Positions 46,879 through 56,377 of a DNA stretch of 64,000 nt are shown here, piece after piece; the first letter of the stretch is position 1, and every line of letters begins with the position of its first letter. Where the stretch lies: NCBI GenBank assembly GCA_964536015.1, contig CAZHVS010000014.1, positions 4,770 through 68,769 on the forward strand. The letters are read 5' to 3'. The position numbers and the translations under genes are program-made. The notes under the pieces were generated by a model. The model searched no databases, was not told where the DNA came from, and saw only the letters and a list, made by a program, of their open reading frames with translations. Source of the stretch: CAZHVS01 sp964536015. Its GTDB lineage: Bacteria; Bacteroidota; Ignavibacteria; Ignavibacteriales; Ignavibacteriaceae.

Positions 46879-47751
46879 ATGACTTTTGGATATTACCCCG
46901 GTTGTTCACTTCACGCTACCGCAAAAGAATATAGTATGTCTATGCAAGCTGTATGCAATGTATTAAATGTAAAATTAAATGAAGTTGAAGATTGGAATTG
47001 CTGTGGTGCAACTCCCGCACATACAACAAAAGAAGAACTTGGTATCGCTCTTCCTTACGCTAATCTTGTTAATGCTTCTAAACAGGGACTTGAAAATATT
47101 GTTGCTCCCTGTGCAGCTTGCTATAACCGTCTTAAAGTTGCTGATCACGAAGTTCATCATTCAGAAAAATTAAAAGAAAGAATGAACGAAGTTGTTGGTG
47201 ATGTTGCAAACAAAGACATGCGCATAATTAACGTTATAGAATTCTTTAAAGATGTTTTAGGACTTGATGCAGTAAAAGCTGTAATAAAAAAACCTTTAAA
47301 GGATTTAAAAGTAGCTTGTTACTATGGCTGCTTGCTTGTTCGCCCAAATGAAATTCTAAAATATGATGACGCTGAAGATCCAACTTCTATGGATGAACTT
47401 GTCAAAACACTTGGCGGAACACCTGTGCAGTGGGGCTACAAAACAGAATGCTGCGGCGGCAGCCATGCTTTTCCAGAGACAGATATTGTGCTTGGACTTG
47501 CAAAAAAGATTTTTCAATCGGCACAAACTAATGGTGCTGATTTGATTACAGTTGCCTGTCCGCTTTGTCACGTTAATCTTGATATGCGTCAGGCACAGAT
47601 TAATAAAAAGTACGGAACAAACTTTACCATCCCGGTTTTATATATTACGCAATTGCTGGGACTCGCATTAGATATCCCAGTAAAAGAATTAGGATTGACT
47701 TCTCACTTTGTTAATCCTTTAAAAGTAATTGAAAAAATTCAATTGAATTAA
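46879..47751 (+). CDS. hdrB: heterodisulfide reductase subunit B-like (CCG domains)
   Basis: 290 residues with two Cys-rich CCG domains: GYYPGCSLHATAKEY ... NCCGATPAH ... CAACYNRL, and CYYGCLLVRP ... TECCGGSHAF ... CPLCHVNLD. In methanogens these bind the unusual non-cubane [4Fe-4S] clusters that reduce the CoM-S-S-CoB disulfide. In bacteria the natural substrate is a different, largely unknown disulfide. DsrC-like proteins have been suggested as partners in sulfate reducers; no dsrC is in this window. Confidence 0.92.
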   Translation: MTFGYYPGCSLHATAKEYSMSMQAVCNVLNVKLNEVEDWNCCGATPAHTTKEELGIALPYANLVNASKQGLENIVAPCAACYNRLKVADHEVHHSEKLKERMNEVVGDVANKDMRIINVIEFFKDVLGLDAVKAVIKKPLKDLKVACYYGCLLVRPNEILKYDDAEDPTSMDELVKTLGGTPVQWGYKTECCGGSHAFPETDIVLGLAKKIFQSAQTNGADLITVACPLCHVNLDMRQAQINKKYGTNFTIPVLYITQLLGLALDIPVKELGLTSHFVNPLKVIEKIQLN

Positions 47752-47810
47752 GAAGTAGTATTCAAAATCCTGAATATATATAGAAATTAATGAAAATGGA
47801 GAATAAATAA

Positions 47811-49814
47811 ATGGCACGTATTGGAGTTTTTGTTTGTCATTGTGGTGAAAATATTGGTCGCACAGTTGATTGTGTAACAGTTGCTCAAAAAGCAGCTTCA
47901 CTTCGTGACGTAGTTGTTTCAATGGAGTATAAATATTTATGCTCGGACCCGGGACAACGAATAATTAAAGACGCAATTAAAGAACATAACTTATCCGGAG
48001 TTGTTGTTGCAAGCTGCAGTCCTCTTATGCACGAAAAAACTTTTCGTCGTGCAGTTGTTGAAGCAAGACTCAGTCCTTTCCTTTGTGAAATTGCAAATAT
48101 CCGCGAACATTGTTCATGGGTACACGAAGATAAACCCGTTGCAACTGAAAAGTCGCTTGACCTTATTCGTATAATGGTTGAAAAAGTAAAACGCAACACA
48201 CCCCTTCAACCAATAAGAATACCTGTAACAAAAAGAGCAATGGTGATTGGAGGCGGTGTTGCAGGAATACAAGCTGCCCTTGATATTGCTGACGGCGGAC
48301 AGGAAGTTATTCTTGTAGAAAAATCTCCTTCTATTGGCGGACATATGGCTCAGCTTTCTGAAACATTTCCAACGCTCGATTGCTCACAATGTATTTTAAC
48401 TCCTAAAATGGTTAGTGCAAACACTCATCCAAATATAAAACTTTATGCATACACCGAAGTTGAAAGCGTTAGCGGTTACATTGGAAACTTTACTGTTACT
48501 CTTAAAAAGAAAGCAAGCTATGTAGATAATTCTGTTTGTACCGGTTGTGGAATTTGCCAGGAAAAATGTCCACAGAAAAAAATTCCAAGTGAATTCAATG
48601 AAGGACTCGGCTTTAGAAAAGCTATTTATGTGCCTTTCCCGCAAGCTGTTCCTAATAAACCTGTAATCGATAAAGATAATTGTACATACTTTAAAACAGG
48701 CAAATGTAAAGCTTGTGAAAAATTCTGCGGACCTAAAGCAATTCGCTGGGATCAGACAGATGAATATATAAATGTTGATGTCGGTGCAATTGTAGTTGCA
48801 ACAGGTTATGATCTTTACAGCATTAACAAAAAAGCCGATGAGAGCGAAATAAAAGGTTACGGTGAATATGGATATGGAAAATATCCCGATGTAATTGATG
48901 GACTTCAATTTGAAAGAATTGTCAGTGCATCAGGTCCAACTTTTGGTGAAGTGAAAAGACCTTCAGATGGTAAAGTACCCGAGACTGTCGTATTCATACA
49001 GTGCGTCGGCTCAAGAGATGATGCAAAAGGAACAGGATATTGTTCTAAGATTTGTTGTATGTACACTGCAAAACATACAATGCTTTATAAACATAAAGTT
49101 CATCACGGAAAAGCTTTTGTGTTTTATATGGACATTCGTTCTGGTGGAAAAAATTATGATGAATTTGTCCGCCGTGCAATTGAAGAAGATGGAGCAATCT
49201 ATTTAAGAGGAAGAGTCTCTAAAGTTTACCAGGAAGGTGATAAACTTATTGTTAAAGGAGCAGACACACTCAGCGGTGCACAGATTGAAATTGCCGCTGA
49301 CCTTGTGGTTCTTGCAACTGCGATGACTGCACAACCGGATATCGTTCCTCTTGCACAAAAACTTGGTGTGGGTTACGACAAATATAAATTCTTATCCGAA
49401 GCACATCCAAAGTTAAGACCTGTTGAAACAAATAGTGCAGGAATTTTCTTAGCAGGAGCTTGCCAGGCTCCTAAAGATATCCCTGAAGCAGTTGCTCAGG
49501 CTTCTGCTGCGGCTTCTAAAGTGTTACAACTGTTTAGTTCAAAAGAACTTGAAAGAGAACCTTACGTTGCCGGAGTAAGAGAAAGCACCTGTGCAGGATG
49601 TGAGATGTGTATTACAGCGTGTCCTTACGTTGCAATTGAGAAAAAAGAAATTCGTAACAGACAAGGACAGTTAATAAAAACTGTTGCATACGTAAATCAG
49701 GGCAAGTGCCAAGGTTGCGGAACTTGTGTTTCGATCTGCAGAAGCAAATCGATTGATCTTGCAGGATTTACTGATGAACAGGTTTATTCAGAAATAGAAG
49801 CAATGTTTGTTTAA
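47811..49814 (+). CDS. hdrA: heterodisulfide reductase subunit A-like flavoprotein
   Basis: 667 residues, normal for HdrA. Layout: an N-terminal domain with FVCHCGENIG; FAD-binding Rossmann motif VIGGGVAGIQAAL at about residues 145-157; ferredoxin-type clusters CTGCGICQEKCP and the inserted CKACEKFCGP; a central HdrA-type IQCVGSRD block with CSKICCMYTAKH; and C-terminal CAGCEMCITACP and CQGCGTCVSICR. HdrA carries the flavin that splits or merges electron pairs. It has a good ribosome site (GGAGAATAAATA). Confidence 0.93.
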   Translation: MARIGVFVCHCGENIGRTVDCVTVAQKAASLRDVVVSMEYKYLCSDPGQRIIKDAIKEHNLSGVVVASCSPLMHEKTFRRAVVEARLSPFLCEIANIREHCSWVHEDKPVATEKSLDLIRIMVEKVKRNTPLQPIRIPVTKRAMVIGGGVAGIQAALDIADGGQEVILVEKSPSIGGHMAQLSETFPTLDCSQCILTPKMVSANTHPNIKLYAYTEVESVSGYIGNFTVTLKKKASYVDNSVCTGCGICQEKCPQKKIPSEFNEGLGFRKAIYVPFPQAVPNKPVIDKDNCTYFKTGKCKACEKFCGPKAIRWDQTDEYINVDVGAIVVATGYDLYSINKKADESEIKGYGEYGYGKYPDVIDGLQFERIVSASGPTFGEVKRPSDGKVPETVVFIQCVGSRDDAKGTGYCSKICCMYTAKHTMLYKHKVHHGKAFVFYMDIRSGGKNYDEFVRRAIEEDGAIYLRGRVSKVYQEGDKLIVKGADTLSGAQIEIAADLVVLATAMTAQPDIVPLAQKLGVGYDKYKFLSEAHPKLRPVETNSAGIFLAGACQAPKDIPEAVAQASAAASKVLQLFSSKELEREPYVAGVRESTCAGCEMCITACPYVAIEKKEIRNRQGQLIKTVAYVNQGKCQGCGTCVSICRSKSIDLAGFTDEQVYSEIEAMFV

Positions 49815-49820
49815 ATACAA

Positions 49821-49922
49821 AATCTAAAACTCTAAATACTAAACAAATACAAAGCACAAATGTCAAAAATAAAAATGAACTAACCATCATTATTCAGATT
49901 TAGAATTTAGAAATTAGAGATT
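49821..49922. repeat. imperfect inverted repeat flanking an inserted gene remnant
   Basis: Arm one (49821-49843, AATCTAAAACTCTAAATACT and on) is almost free of G. Arm two (49899-49922, TTTAGAATTTAGAAATTAG and on) is close to its reverse complement, with several mismatches. The middle is again G-poor and A-rich. The arms end just before the four-helix-bundle remnant, so they could be the left end of an inserted element or a folded RNA leader. Confidence 0.4.
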
Positions 49923-49925
49923 AAA

Positions 49926-50254
49926 ATGCAGTATGATTTAGAAGATAGAACTTTAAAATTCTCGAAAGATTTAGTTGAATTTATTAGAAAAGTAAATCAG
50001 GATATTCCGAATTCTGAGATCAGTAAACAACTTGTTCGGGCTTCGGGTTCGGTTGGTGCAAATTATATTGAAGCTAAAAAGATTTTGTAATGAGAATAAA
50101 GAGTTGCCGTAAAGAAGCTAAAGAGTCAAGATATTGGCTAAGACTAATAAAATATTTCGACTACCAAGAAGAAGAAAATAAACGGTTGATTCAAGAAGCA
50201 ACAGAGCTGATGAAGATATTCGGTGCTATTCTTGAAAAGTCGAAATTAAACTAA
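49926..50254 (+). pseudogene. four-helix-bundle (23S rRNA intervening-sequence-type) protein remnant
   Basis: Two overlapping short frames together give one protein of the four-helix-bundle family. Frame one (49926-50090, 54 residues) has YDLEDRTLKFSKDLVEF, QLVRASGSVGANYIEA. Frame two (50090-50254, 54 residues) continues with MRIKSCRKEAKESRYWLRLI and MKIFGAILEKSKLN. At the joint the usual NEALSKKDF segment is shortened and the frame shifts. Such genes occur as insertions within 23S rRNA genes and elsewhere in genomes; their role is unclear. Here it sits inside the hdr operon between hdrA and the MvhD/FlxD gene and is probably inactive. Confidence 0.75.
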
Positions 50255-50295
50255 TATTTATAAATTATTATTTAGGATTTTAAGAAAGGATAATT

Positions 50296-50772
50296 ATGAG
50301 TGAAACAAAATTTGAACCTAAGATAGCAGCTTTTGTATGTCAGTGGTGTACTTATACAGGAGCAGATTTAGCTGGTACAAGCCGATTAAAGTATGAGCCA
50401 AATGTAAGAATTGTCCGTCTTCCCTGTACTGGAAGAATTGATTTTTCTTTTATTGTTAAAGCATTTGAAAGCGGTGCTGATGGAGTTCTTGTAAGCGGAT
50501 GCCATCCTAACGACTGCCATTACAATGCAGGAAACTTTCACGCAAGAAGAAGGTTTGCTGTATTAAGAAAACTTCTTGAGTTTGTTGGAATTGATCCCAA
50601 GCGTGTACAATTTAGCTGGGTTTCTGCTGCCGAAGGCGGTAAATGGCGAGATGTTGTTAACTCTGTTACCGACGAAGTTAGGAAACTTGGTCCTTTTACA
50701 AGTTACCAGGATTTGATTAAAAAATCGTATCCATCGCAGGTAGAAAAATTTGAAGTTGATAACTCAAAGTAA
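50296..50772 (+). CDS. flxD: MvhD/FlxD-type hydrogenase-linked iron-sulfur subunit
   Basis: 158 residues matching the MvhD family (FAAFVCQWCTYTGADLAG-like start, here IAAFVCQWCTYTGADLAG; RLPCTGRID; SGCHPNDCHY), which binds one [2Fe-2S] cluster and passes electrons to HdrA. In methanogens it links MvhAG hydrogenase to Hdr. No hydrogenase gene is present here. Instead an NAD(P)H-flavin subunit closes the operon, so FlxD of the FlxABCD-HdrABC complex described in Desulfovibrio vulgaris is the better model. Good ribosome site AAGGATAATT. The next 10 kb do not belong to the complex. Confidence 0.85.
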   Translation: MSETKFEPKIAAFVCQWCTYTGADLAGTSRLKYEPNVRIVRLPCTGRIDFSFIVKAFESGADGVLVSGCHPNDCHYNAGNFHARRRFAVLRKLLEFVGIDPKRVQFSWVSAAEGGKWRDVVNSVTDEVRKLGPFTSYQDLIKKSYPSQVEKFEVDNSK

Positions 50773-50801
50773 TTCAGAGATTTAGAAATGAACTTAATAA
50801 T

Positions 50802-50897
50802 ATGAAACCAAACGAATTAGCAAAAGATTTTCTACAAAGCGGAAAAATTTCTGTGGTAGTTGACTATACCAATGATTCAGATAAGGCAAACTATTAA
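50802..50897 (+). pseudogene. truncated copy 1 of the Fe-S subunit gene 5' end (31-residue leader)
   Basis: Encodes MKPNELAKDFLQSGKISVVV then an unrelated 11-residue tail and a stop. The first 23 codons match the start of the intact gene at 61041 (MTPNELAKDLLQSGKVSVVV), with about ten base changes over 69, so it is the most diverged copy. It lies directly after the flxD-type gene, where the intact gene would be expected. The stop at 50895 is 5 bases before the ATG of the first cargo gene, so ribosomes finishing it could start that gene. Confidence 0.85.
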
Positions 50898-50902
50898 AAT
50901 TT

Positions 50903-52615
50903 ATGATGCAACTTTATAAAATGCACATATTGTTCATTACAGCTTATTTAGTTTTGTTTGGCATTTTGCTTACTGCCCAAACAAAGGAAGAGTTACTAAT
51001 CCAGTTTAAAAAACAACCTGGATTAAAATTGGAAGAAGTTAAAAACGGCTTGTACAGAATTAATTATAATGATGGAACAGTGAAGCATTATGATTTTAAT
51101 GATTTTAATGACACCTATAGCTTAGATACCATCCCCACTACCGATATTACACTTAATTTAATAGACACATCTTTATACACTAACCAATTTCAGTTTTGGA
51201 AAGAAGTTCCTCTCTCTGCCGGACAACATAGAACTCCATTTTTTGCGGATGTAAACAAAAATGCACTTACCGAATTTTATGGTCTTTATAAGGATTTTAA
51301 TACACCATTTAGTCCAATGCCATTAAATATCTTTGAAATTGATTCTACTTTACAGTTATTTAAACGAAAGTATATTTATCCCGACACGATAATTATTGCT
51401 GTTAACTACTACGATATACAGGGAAATGGCACAAGGCTGTTAGTCGCACATAATAATGGTTTAACAAAAAGTTATTTTTTTATAAAAAATAATGATACTT
51501 CTTTTGCAACAACAATTATGTTTGAGTATAATGCCAACACACAGATGAACGCAGTAAACTTCGGTGATTATAATAAAAATAGTTTGACCGATTTGATTTA
51601 TTCAACAATCGGGCACACCCATTTAAGTTTATTAGAGTATAATCCAATGATTAATAATTTTTATATATCATTCACCTATGATGATACCACAGAAGGAGAC
51701 GCCCAAGGATTTTCAATTGGTGATTTTGATAATGATGATAGAACAGAATTTGTACTCGGTACAATACACGGGAAAATACATATTTTTGAAGCAAACGATT
51801 CAAATTATTCTAAAGTATGGAGTGGAACCATTCCAACATATCACGCTTACTGGCATTGCGTAACTAATGATTTTAATAAAAATGGTAAAAAAGAATTCTG
51901 GGTTTTTGGGGAGGCTTTTTATTCTGGAGTTCCATATCAAAAATTGTTTTGCTTTGAAAGTATTGGTGATAATAATTATAAACCCATTTATCAAATAAAT
52001 ATCAAAAATTCTTTTTCATTAACATCAGAAGGATGCAAAGCTATTGACTTTGATAAGGATGGTGAAGATGAGCTTTTAATTACTGTTGATGGGTACACAT
52101 TAATTTGTAAATATTTGAGAAATAACTGGAAGTTAATTGCATTCAAACAGCTTTATATGTTTGGACAAGGGGGAATTTCAGAAGGATCAAATTTAGCTGA
52201 TTTGGATAATGATGGGAAAATGGAATTAATAGTTAGTCAGGAAATATACCAGAGTCCCAACTCCAAAAGAACGACTATGATATATAAGTTTAATGACCCC
52301 AATGTTCTTAATGAAAAAATACAATCAAAAATTAATTCGAACTCTAAAATAAGTATTTATCCTAATCCATTAAATTCAGAATCAAGAATAATAATAAATT
52401 CCATATTCAATGCTTCTTATTCATTAAATATCTATAATATTCTTGGTGAAAAAATATTCGATCTCGGGTCGTTCTTGCCCCAAAATAATTTTATTGAGAT
52501 TCAGTTTAATCTGAACAGAAGTATTGGTGGTTCTCCAGTTGCTACGGGCATATATCTATTAATTGCACATTCAGAAAGTGAAATTCTAACAACAAAAATT
52601 CTGTATACAAAATGA
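50903..52615 (+). CDS. cassette A gene 1: secreted VCBS/FG-GAP-like protein with sorting-like end
   Basis: 570 residues (second ATG at 50906). After a signal peptide (ILFITAYLVLFGILLTAQ) come propeller-like repeats with Asp-rich calcium-type loops: FADVNKNALTEFYG, FGDYNKNSLTDLIY, IGDFDNDDRTEFVLG, AIDFDKDGEDELLI and LADLDNDGKMELIV. The C-terminus has the weak sorting form SIYPNPLNSESRIII. It is a diverged paralogue of the 54559 gene. Surface binding or adhesion is a possible role for such integrin-like propellers, but is not shown here. Confidence 0.75.
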   Translation: MMQLYKMHILFITAYLVLFGILLTAQTKEELLIQFKKQPGLKLEEVKNGLYRINYNDGTVKHYDFNDFNDTYSLDTIPTTDITLNLIDTSLYTNQFQFWKEVPLSAGQHRTPFFADVNKNALTEFYGLYKDFNTPFSPMPLNIFEIDSTLQLFKRKYIYPDTIIIAVNYYDIQGNGTRLLVAHNNGLTKSYFFIKNNDTSFATTIMFEYNANTQMNAVNFGDYNKNSLTDLIYSTIGHTHLSLLEYNPMINNFYISFTYDDTTEGDAQGFSIGDFDNDDRTEFVLGTIHGKIHIFEANDSNYSKVWSGTIPTYHAYWHCVTNDFNKNGKKEFWVFGEAFYSGVPYQKLFCFESIGDNNYKPIYQINIKNSFSLTSEGCKAIDFDKDGEDELLITVDGYTLICKYLRNNWKLIAFKQLYMFGQGGISEGSNLADLDNDGKMELIVSQEIYQSPNSKRTTMIYKFNDPNVLNEKIQSKINSNSKISIYPNPLNSESRIIINSIFNASYSLNIYNILGEKIFDLGSFLPQNNFIEIQFNLNRSIGGSPVATGIYLLIAHSESEILTTKILYTK

Positions 52616-52629
52616 TTATTGAGGTTATC

Positions 52630-54436
52630 ATGAAAAAATATTTATTGTTATCTCTTGTCCTATTTTCTATTACAATTTTTCCACAAAATTGGAATAATGT
52701 TGTTTCACTTAACATATCCTTGAACAATGTTTCGGGATTGGATTTATTGACTAATAAGGGCGGTAATCATCTTGCAGTGGTTGGTAATAACCAGTTGATA
52801 CATTATCTGATAAATACATACGGAACAGTTATTAGCTCATCCATTTTTGAGAATAATTATTCAGATTTCTATTATCCCAAAATTCTTGAAAATGATAATA
52901 AATTATATGTTATCTACAAAAAAAAATAACACTATAACAATTAAAACAAGTTCTGATAATGGTGCAAACTGGTTTGCCGAAATTAATTCTTTTGAGATTA
53001 GTTCAAATTTAATAAATGGTTTTGACGCTATTTTCTATAATAATGTACTTCATATTGTTTGGTCAACAAAAGATAATGAAGAATTTTTTGAAACTTATTA
53101 TAGATATTATTATATTTCTAATTGGTCAAGTCAAATGCAAGTTACTGATTTTGAATGGCCCGATAAAACAGAAGGTGTCGGTGGATTACCATCAATTGCT
53201 GTTTCGGATGTAAATAATGTTGTCCGCGTTCATATTAGTTTTAATTCAGGAATAGGAACTGACCCGGCAGATAATATCGGCTCTGCTGCAACAAGGGATT
53301 TTAATTATTCAACCGGCACTTGGTTAGATCCGCAAATGGTGTTTAATGATCCACCATCTGGTTCGATGCTCGAAAAAATAATTTTTTATGGCTATAACTT
53401 ACAACTATTTTTTTTAGACGCACAACTAGTAATAAAGAACGAAGAAATTGAAATAACTCCTCAGTGGTGCCATATCCAAAGAAGTGTTACAGTAACCTGG
53501 GATCCAAATAATTCAAATATCATTTCAGAGTCAGTTGTAAGATATGATCTTAAAGCTATTCCAGCTTATACAAATAATAATATCTGGTATATAAATGCTG
53601 TTTATTCAGCACTATATAATGGTTATCCAACGATAACCCACAATAGGTATGGTTCTTCGGGTTGGTCTAATTTTATGCATTTGTCTGGTTATAATCCAAG
53701 AACATTTTGTTTAGGTTTCTCTAAGAGTTCAAATGATTTATATTCAATTTGGTTTGATGAGTCAACAACCTCTTTCAAATATTGTCACTATGATGCAAAT
53801 CCATTAGCTCCACAAAATTTTAATGTATCAACACAGGGCAACTATGCACAATTGTCTTGGACAGCAAACACAGAACCTGATATGCGATACTCGGGTTACT
53901 ACAAAGTGTACAGAGCATCAACTGCAGGAGGAGTTCCTTCAACCTGGACTTATGTGGCTTCAGTGGATGCTTTTAATGGAACTATACCAGTTACTAGTTG
54001 GATTGATCCCGATCCGTGGGTAGGAAGCGGGAGCTTAAAATTATATTATAGGCTCACAGCAGTAGATAATAACAGCCACGAATCAAATCAATCGAATTAT
54101 GATTGGGTATCGTGGGATGGTAGTTTCCAGAAACAAGGACAGTTGGATAACACAATTACAGAATTCAAATTAAATGAAAATTTTCCAAATCCATTTAATC
54201 CATCAACAAGAATAAGCTATCAACTTCCAACAAAATGCTATGTAACGTTGAAGGTATATAATGTATTAGGAGGTCTTGTAAGTGAACTTGTAAATGAAGT
54301 AAAAGAAGAGGGAAAGTACTACGTTAACTTTAATGCTGCAGATTTACCAAGTGGGATATATATCTATACAATGCAAGCCACAAGCAATAGTTCAATTATT
54401 TTTTCACAAACCAAAAATATGATTTTAATTAAATAA
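52630..54436 (+). CDS. cassette A gene 2: secreted FnIII protein with T9SS tag, frameshifted
   Basis: Two frames make one protein of about 601 residues, comparable to the 584-residue paralogue at 56378. Frame one (from ATG 52630, with GAGG five bases before) has the signal peptide and ends at a TAA just after a run of nine A at 52918-52926. With eight A the frame continues as YKKNNTITIKTSSDNGANWF to 54436. The C-terminal part has an FnIII domain (PLAPQNFNVSTQGNYAQLSW) and the sorting domain (NFPNPFNPST). A real mutation, a sequencing error or transcript slippage on A9 are all possible. Confidence 0.7.
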
Positions 54437-54485
54437 CAAAGAGTAAAAACAATATGACACCAAACGAATTTGCAAAAGATTTACT
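53792..54485 (+). repeat. 694-bp direct repeat, copy 1 (constant 3' module)
   Basis: Identical, as far as I can compare by eye, to 57488-58181 (offset 3696). It covers the FnIII domain, the T9SS tag, the stop, the spacer AACAAAGAGTAAAAACAAT and the first codons of the following leader copy. The genes are clearly different upstream of it (first mismatch at 53791) and the leaders differ after 54485. Confidence 0.95.
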
Positions 54486-54555
54486 GCAAAGCGGAAAAGT
54501 TTCCGTGGTGGTTGGTGATACCGAAGATATAAGTAAAGTAAACTATAAAAACTGA
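54454..54555 (+). pseudogene. truncated copy 2 of the Fe-S subunit gene 5' end (33-residue leader)
   Basis: Encodes MTPNEFAKDLLQSGKVSVVV, then GDTEDISKVNYKN and a stop. The tail resembles the tail of copy 1 (NDSDKANY against DISKVNY), so copies 1 and 2 share one ancestral left junction. It stops 3 bases before the ATG of the next gene. Confidence 0.85.
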
Positions 54556-54558
54556 AAG

Positions 54559-56337
54559 ATGCTATTTTATAAAAAACACATATTGTTTATTACTACTTAT
54601 TTTATTTTAACTGGTATTTTACTTACTGCCCAAACAAAAGAAGAGCAACTAAACAAATTATATTTAAGAAAAGATATAAGAGTAACAGAAGTTGAACAAG
54701 ATATTTTAAGAATTGAATATCCAGATGGCAATTTGCAGTATAAAAATATAGGAGAATACAAACAACCAAATGAACAAAAAATAATCTACAGTCCTGATTA
54801 TGATAGCACAATAATAAATGTTGCCACCTTAGACACTATGCTTTATTACCAAAAGTACCAATACTGGCAGGAAGTACCCTTGGGAAACTTTCCTACATTG
54901 CTCGTTGGAGATATAAATAATAATGGTAAACCAGAACTATATGGACAGATGAAGAACTACACAACTGATTATACCGATATTTTAATATTTGAAATGAACC
55001 AGCAAAACGGGTTTGATTCTGTTTACAGGTATGATAGTACTCTAATCGCTCAGGCAATCTATGATATTGATAAAGATGGAAAATTAGAAATGAGATTTAA
55101 ACGAAATTATAATGATACCGTTTATAATAACGGTTGGGGACAATACAAATTTGTACGAAAATCGACTGATAGTTCTTTTGCAAATCTTTTCGCATTTATT
55201 TTCGAACCGAATTATATTCCTACGCAGCAGAATGATTTTTACTTTGGTGATTGGGATGGGGATCTCTTAACTGATCACTTAATAATTAGGTTGAATAATC
55301 CGCCTAGTATAAATGTTTATGAATATAATTCAAACAAATCAAATTTTGATTCTGTTTACCAGTTTAACTACAGTTTAATCTCTATATATTTTGGAGGGTT
55401 CTCAATTGGAGATTTTGATAATGATGGTAAAACAGAATTTTTTGCTGGTAGTGTAAATGGCAAAGTCCTATCTATAGAAAACTGTGGAAATAACTGCTAT
55501 GCACCGAACTGGCAAGGAGTAGTTCAGACAAATAATGCATACCTATGTGCGGAAACAAACGACCTTGATGGAAATGGAAAAAAAGAAATCTGGATAGGAG
55601 GAGATGCTTACTATGGTGGTGTTGGAACAACCAGAATAACTCTATTTGAAACAAATGGAAATAATAGTTATCAGGCAGTAGGAAGGATCGACCTTGTAGG
55701 AATATTCTCCTGGGATGCAGGAAACATACAAGTAGTGGATGTGGACAAAGATGGAAAGGAAGAGGTTTTACTTGGTTTGGATCAGACGGTGCTGATACTG
55801 AAATTTACTGGCAGAGCAAATCGTCAAAGATATGAGGTGTTTTATTATCGAAGGAATGAGCTTGAACTCAGCGGGAGAAACAGCATTTATCATGGTGCCA
55901 CTCTTTATGATCTGGATGGTGACGGAAAAGAAGATTTAATAATCAATATGGACGAGGTTATTCAAAATGTTGGTTTACGATTATTTTCATACATTTATAA
56001 AGCAAACTATACAGTTGGTATAAGAGATAATAAAAAACAACAGCCGTTAAATTTTTCTTTTCTTCCTTTATATCCTAATCCATTTAATCCAAAAACAAAC
56101 ATAAAATTTAACATTACCATAAATTCATTCGTGTCATTAAAAGTTTATGACATTTTAGGGAATGAAATAACGACGCTGTTCGAAAAAGAATTATCTCCCG
56201 GCAGCTATTCAATAAGTTGGGAAGCAAGAGATGGTAACGGTCAGTTACTCCCTTCCGGGGTGTACCTATTTAGATTATCCGCCAGAGGCGGAGTAGATAG
56301 CTACACTAAAACTATTAAAACATTATTACTTAAATAA
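54559..56337 (+). CDS. cassette B gene 1: secreted VCBS/FG-GAP-like protein with T9SS tag
   Basis: 592 residues. The signal peptide (ILFITTYFILTGILLTAQ) is nearly the same as in cassette A gene 1, but the mature part is much diverged. Asp-rich repeat loops are clear: VGDINNNGKPELYG, IYDIDKDGKLEM, IGDFDNDGKTEFFAG, TNDLDGNGKKEIWIG, VVDVDKDGKEEVLLG and LYDLDGDGKEDLII. The sorting end reads LYPNPFNPKTNIKF with a FlgD-like Ig fold (WEARDGNGQLLPSGVYLFRL). It starts right after leader copy 2 and probably depends on it for translation. Confidence 0.78.
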   Translation: MLFYKKHILFITTYFILTGILLTAQTKEEQLNKLYLRKDIRVTEVEQDILRIEYPDGNLQYKNIGEYKQPNEQKIIYSPDYDSTIINVATLDTMLYYQKYQYWQEVPLGNFPTLLVGDINNNGKPELYGQMKNYTTDYTDILIFEMNQQNGFDSVYRYDSTLIAQAIYDIDKDGKLEMRFKRNYNDTVYNNGWGQYKFVRKSTDSSFANLFAFIFEPNYIPTQQNDFYFGDWDGDLLTDHLIIRLNNPPSINVYEYNSNKSNFDSVYQFNYSLISIYFGGFSIGDFDNDGKTEFFAGSVNGKVLSIENCGNNCYAPNWQGVVQTNNAYLCAETNDLDGNGKKEIWIGGDAYYGGVGTTRITLFETNGNNSYQAVGRIDLVGIFSWDAGNIQVVDVDKDGKEEVLLGLDQTVLILKFTGRANRQRYEVFYYRRNELELSGRNSIYHGATLYDLDGDGKEDLIINMDEVIQNVGLRLFSYIYKANYTVGIRDNKKQQPLNFSFLPLYPNPFNPKTNIKFNITINSFVSLKVYDILGNEITTLFEKELSPGSYSISWEARDGNGQLLPSGVYLFRLSARGGVDSYTKTIKTLLLK

Positions 56338-56377
56338 TCTTATAACCAAAACTAAAAATAAAAAAACGAAAACCATA

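Noticed and set aside
47885..48908. Long minus-strand frames (104 and 170 residues) inside hdrA
   Set aside because: They lie opposite a complete HdrA coding sequence and show no family pattern or ribosome site.
50296..50772. MvhD as part of a hydrogenase
   Set aside because: No hydrogenase large or small subunit is in the operon, and an NAD(P)H-flavin subunit is present instead.
52847..54436. A separate gene starting at the internal ATG 52847
   Set aside because: The first frame carries the signal peptide and the paralogue at 56378 shows one continuous protein, so a frameshifted single gene is the better reading.
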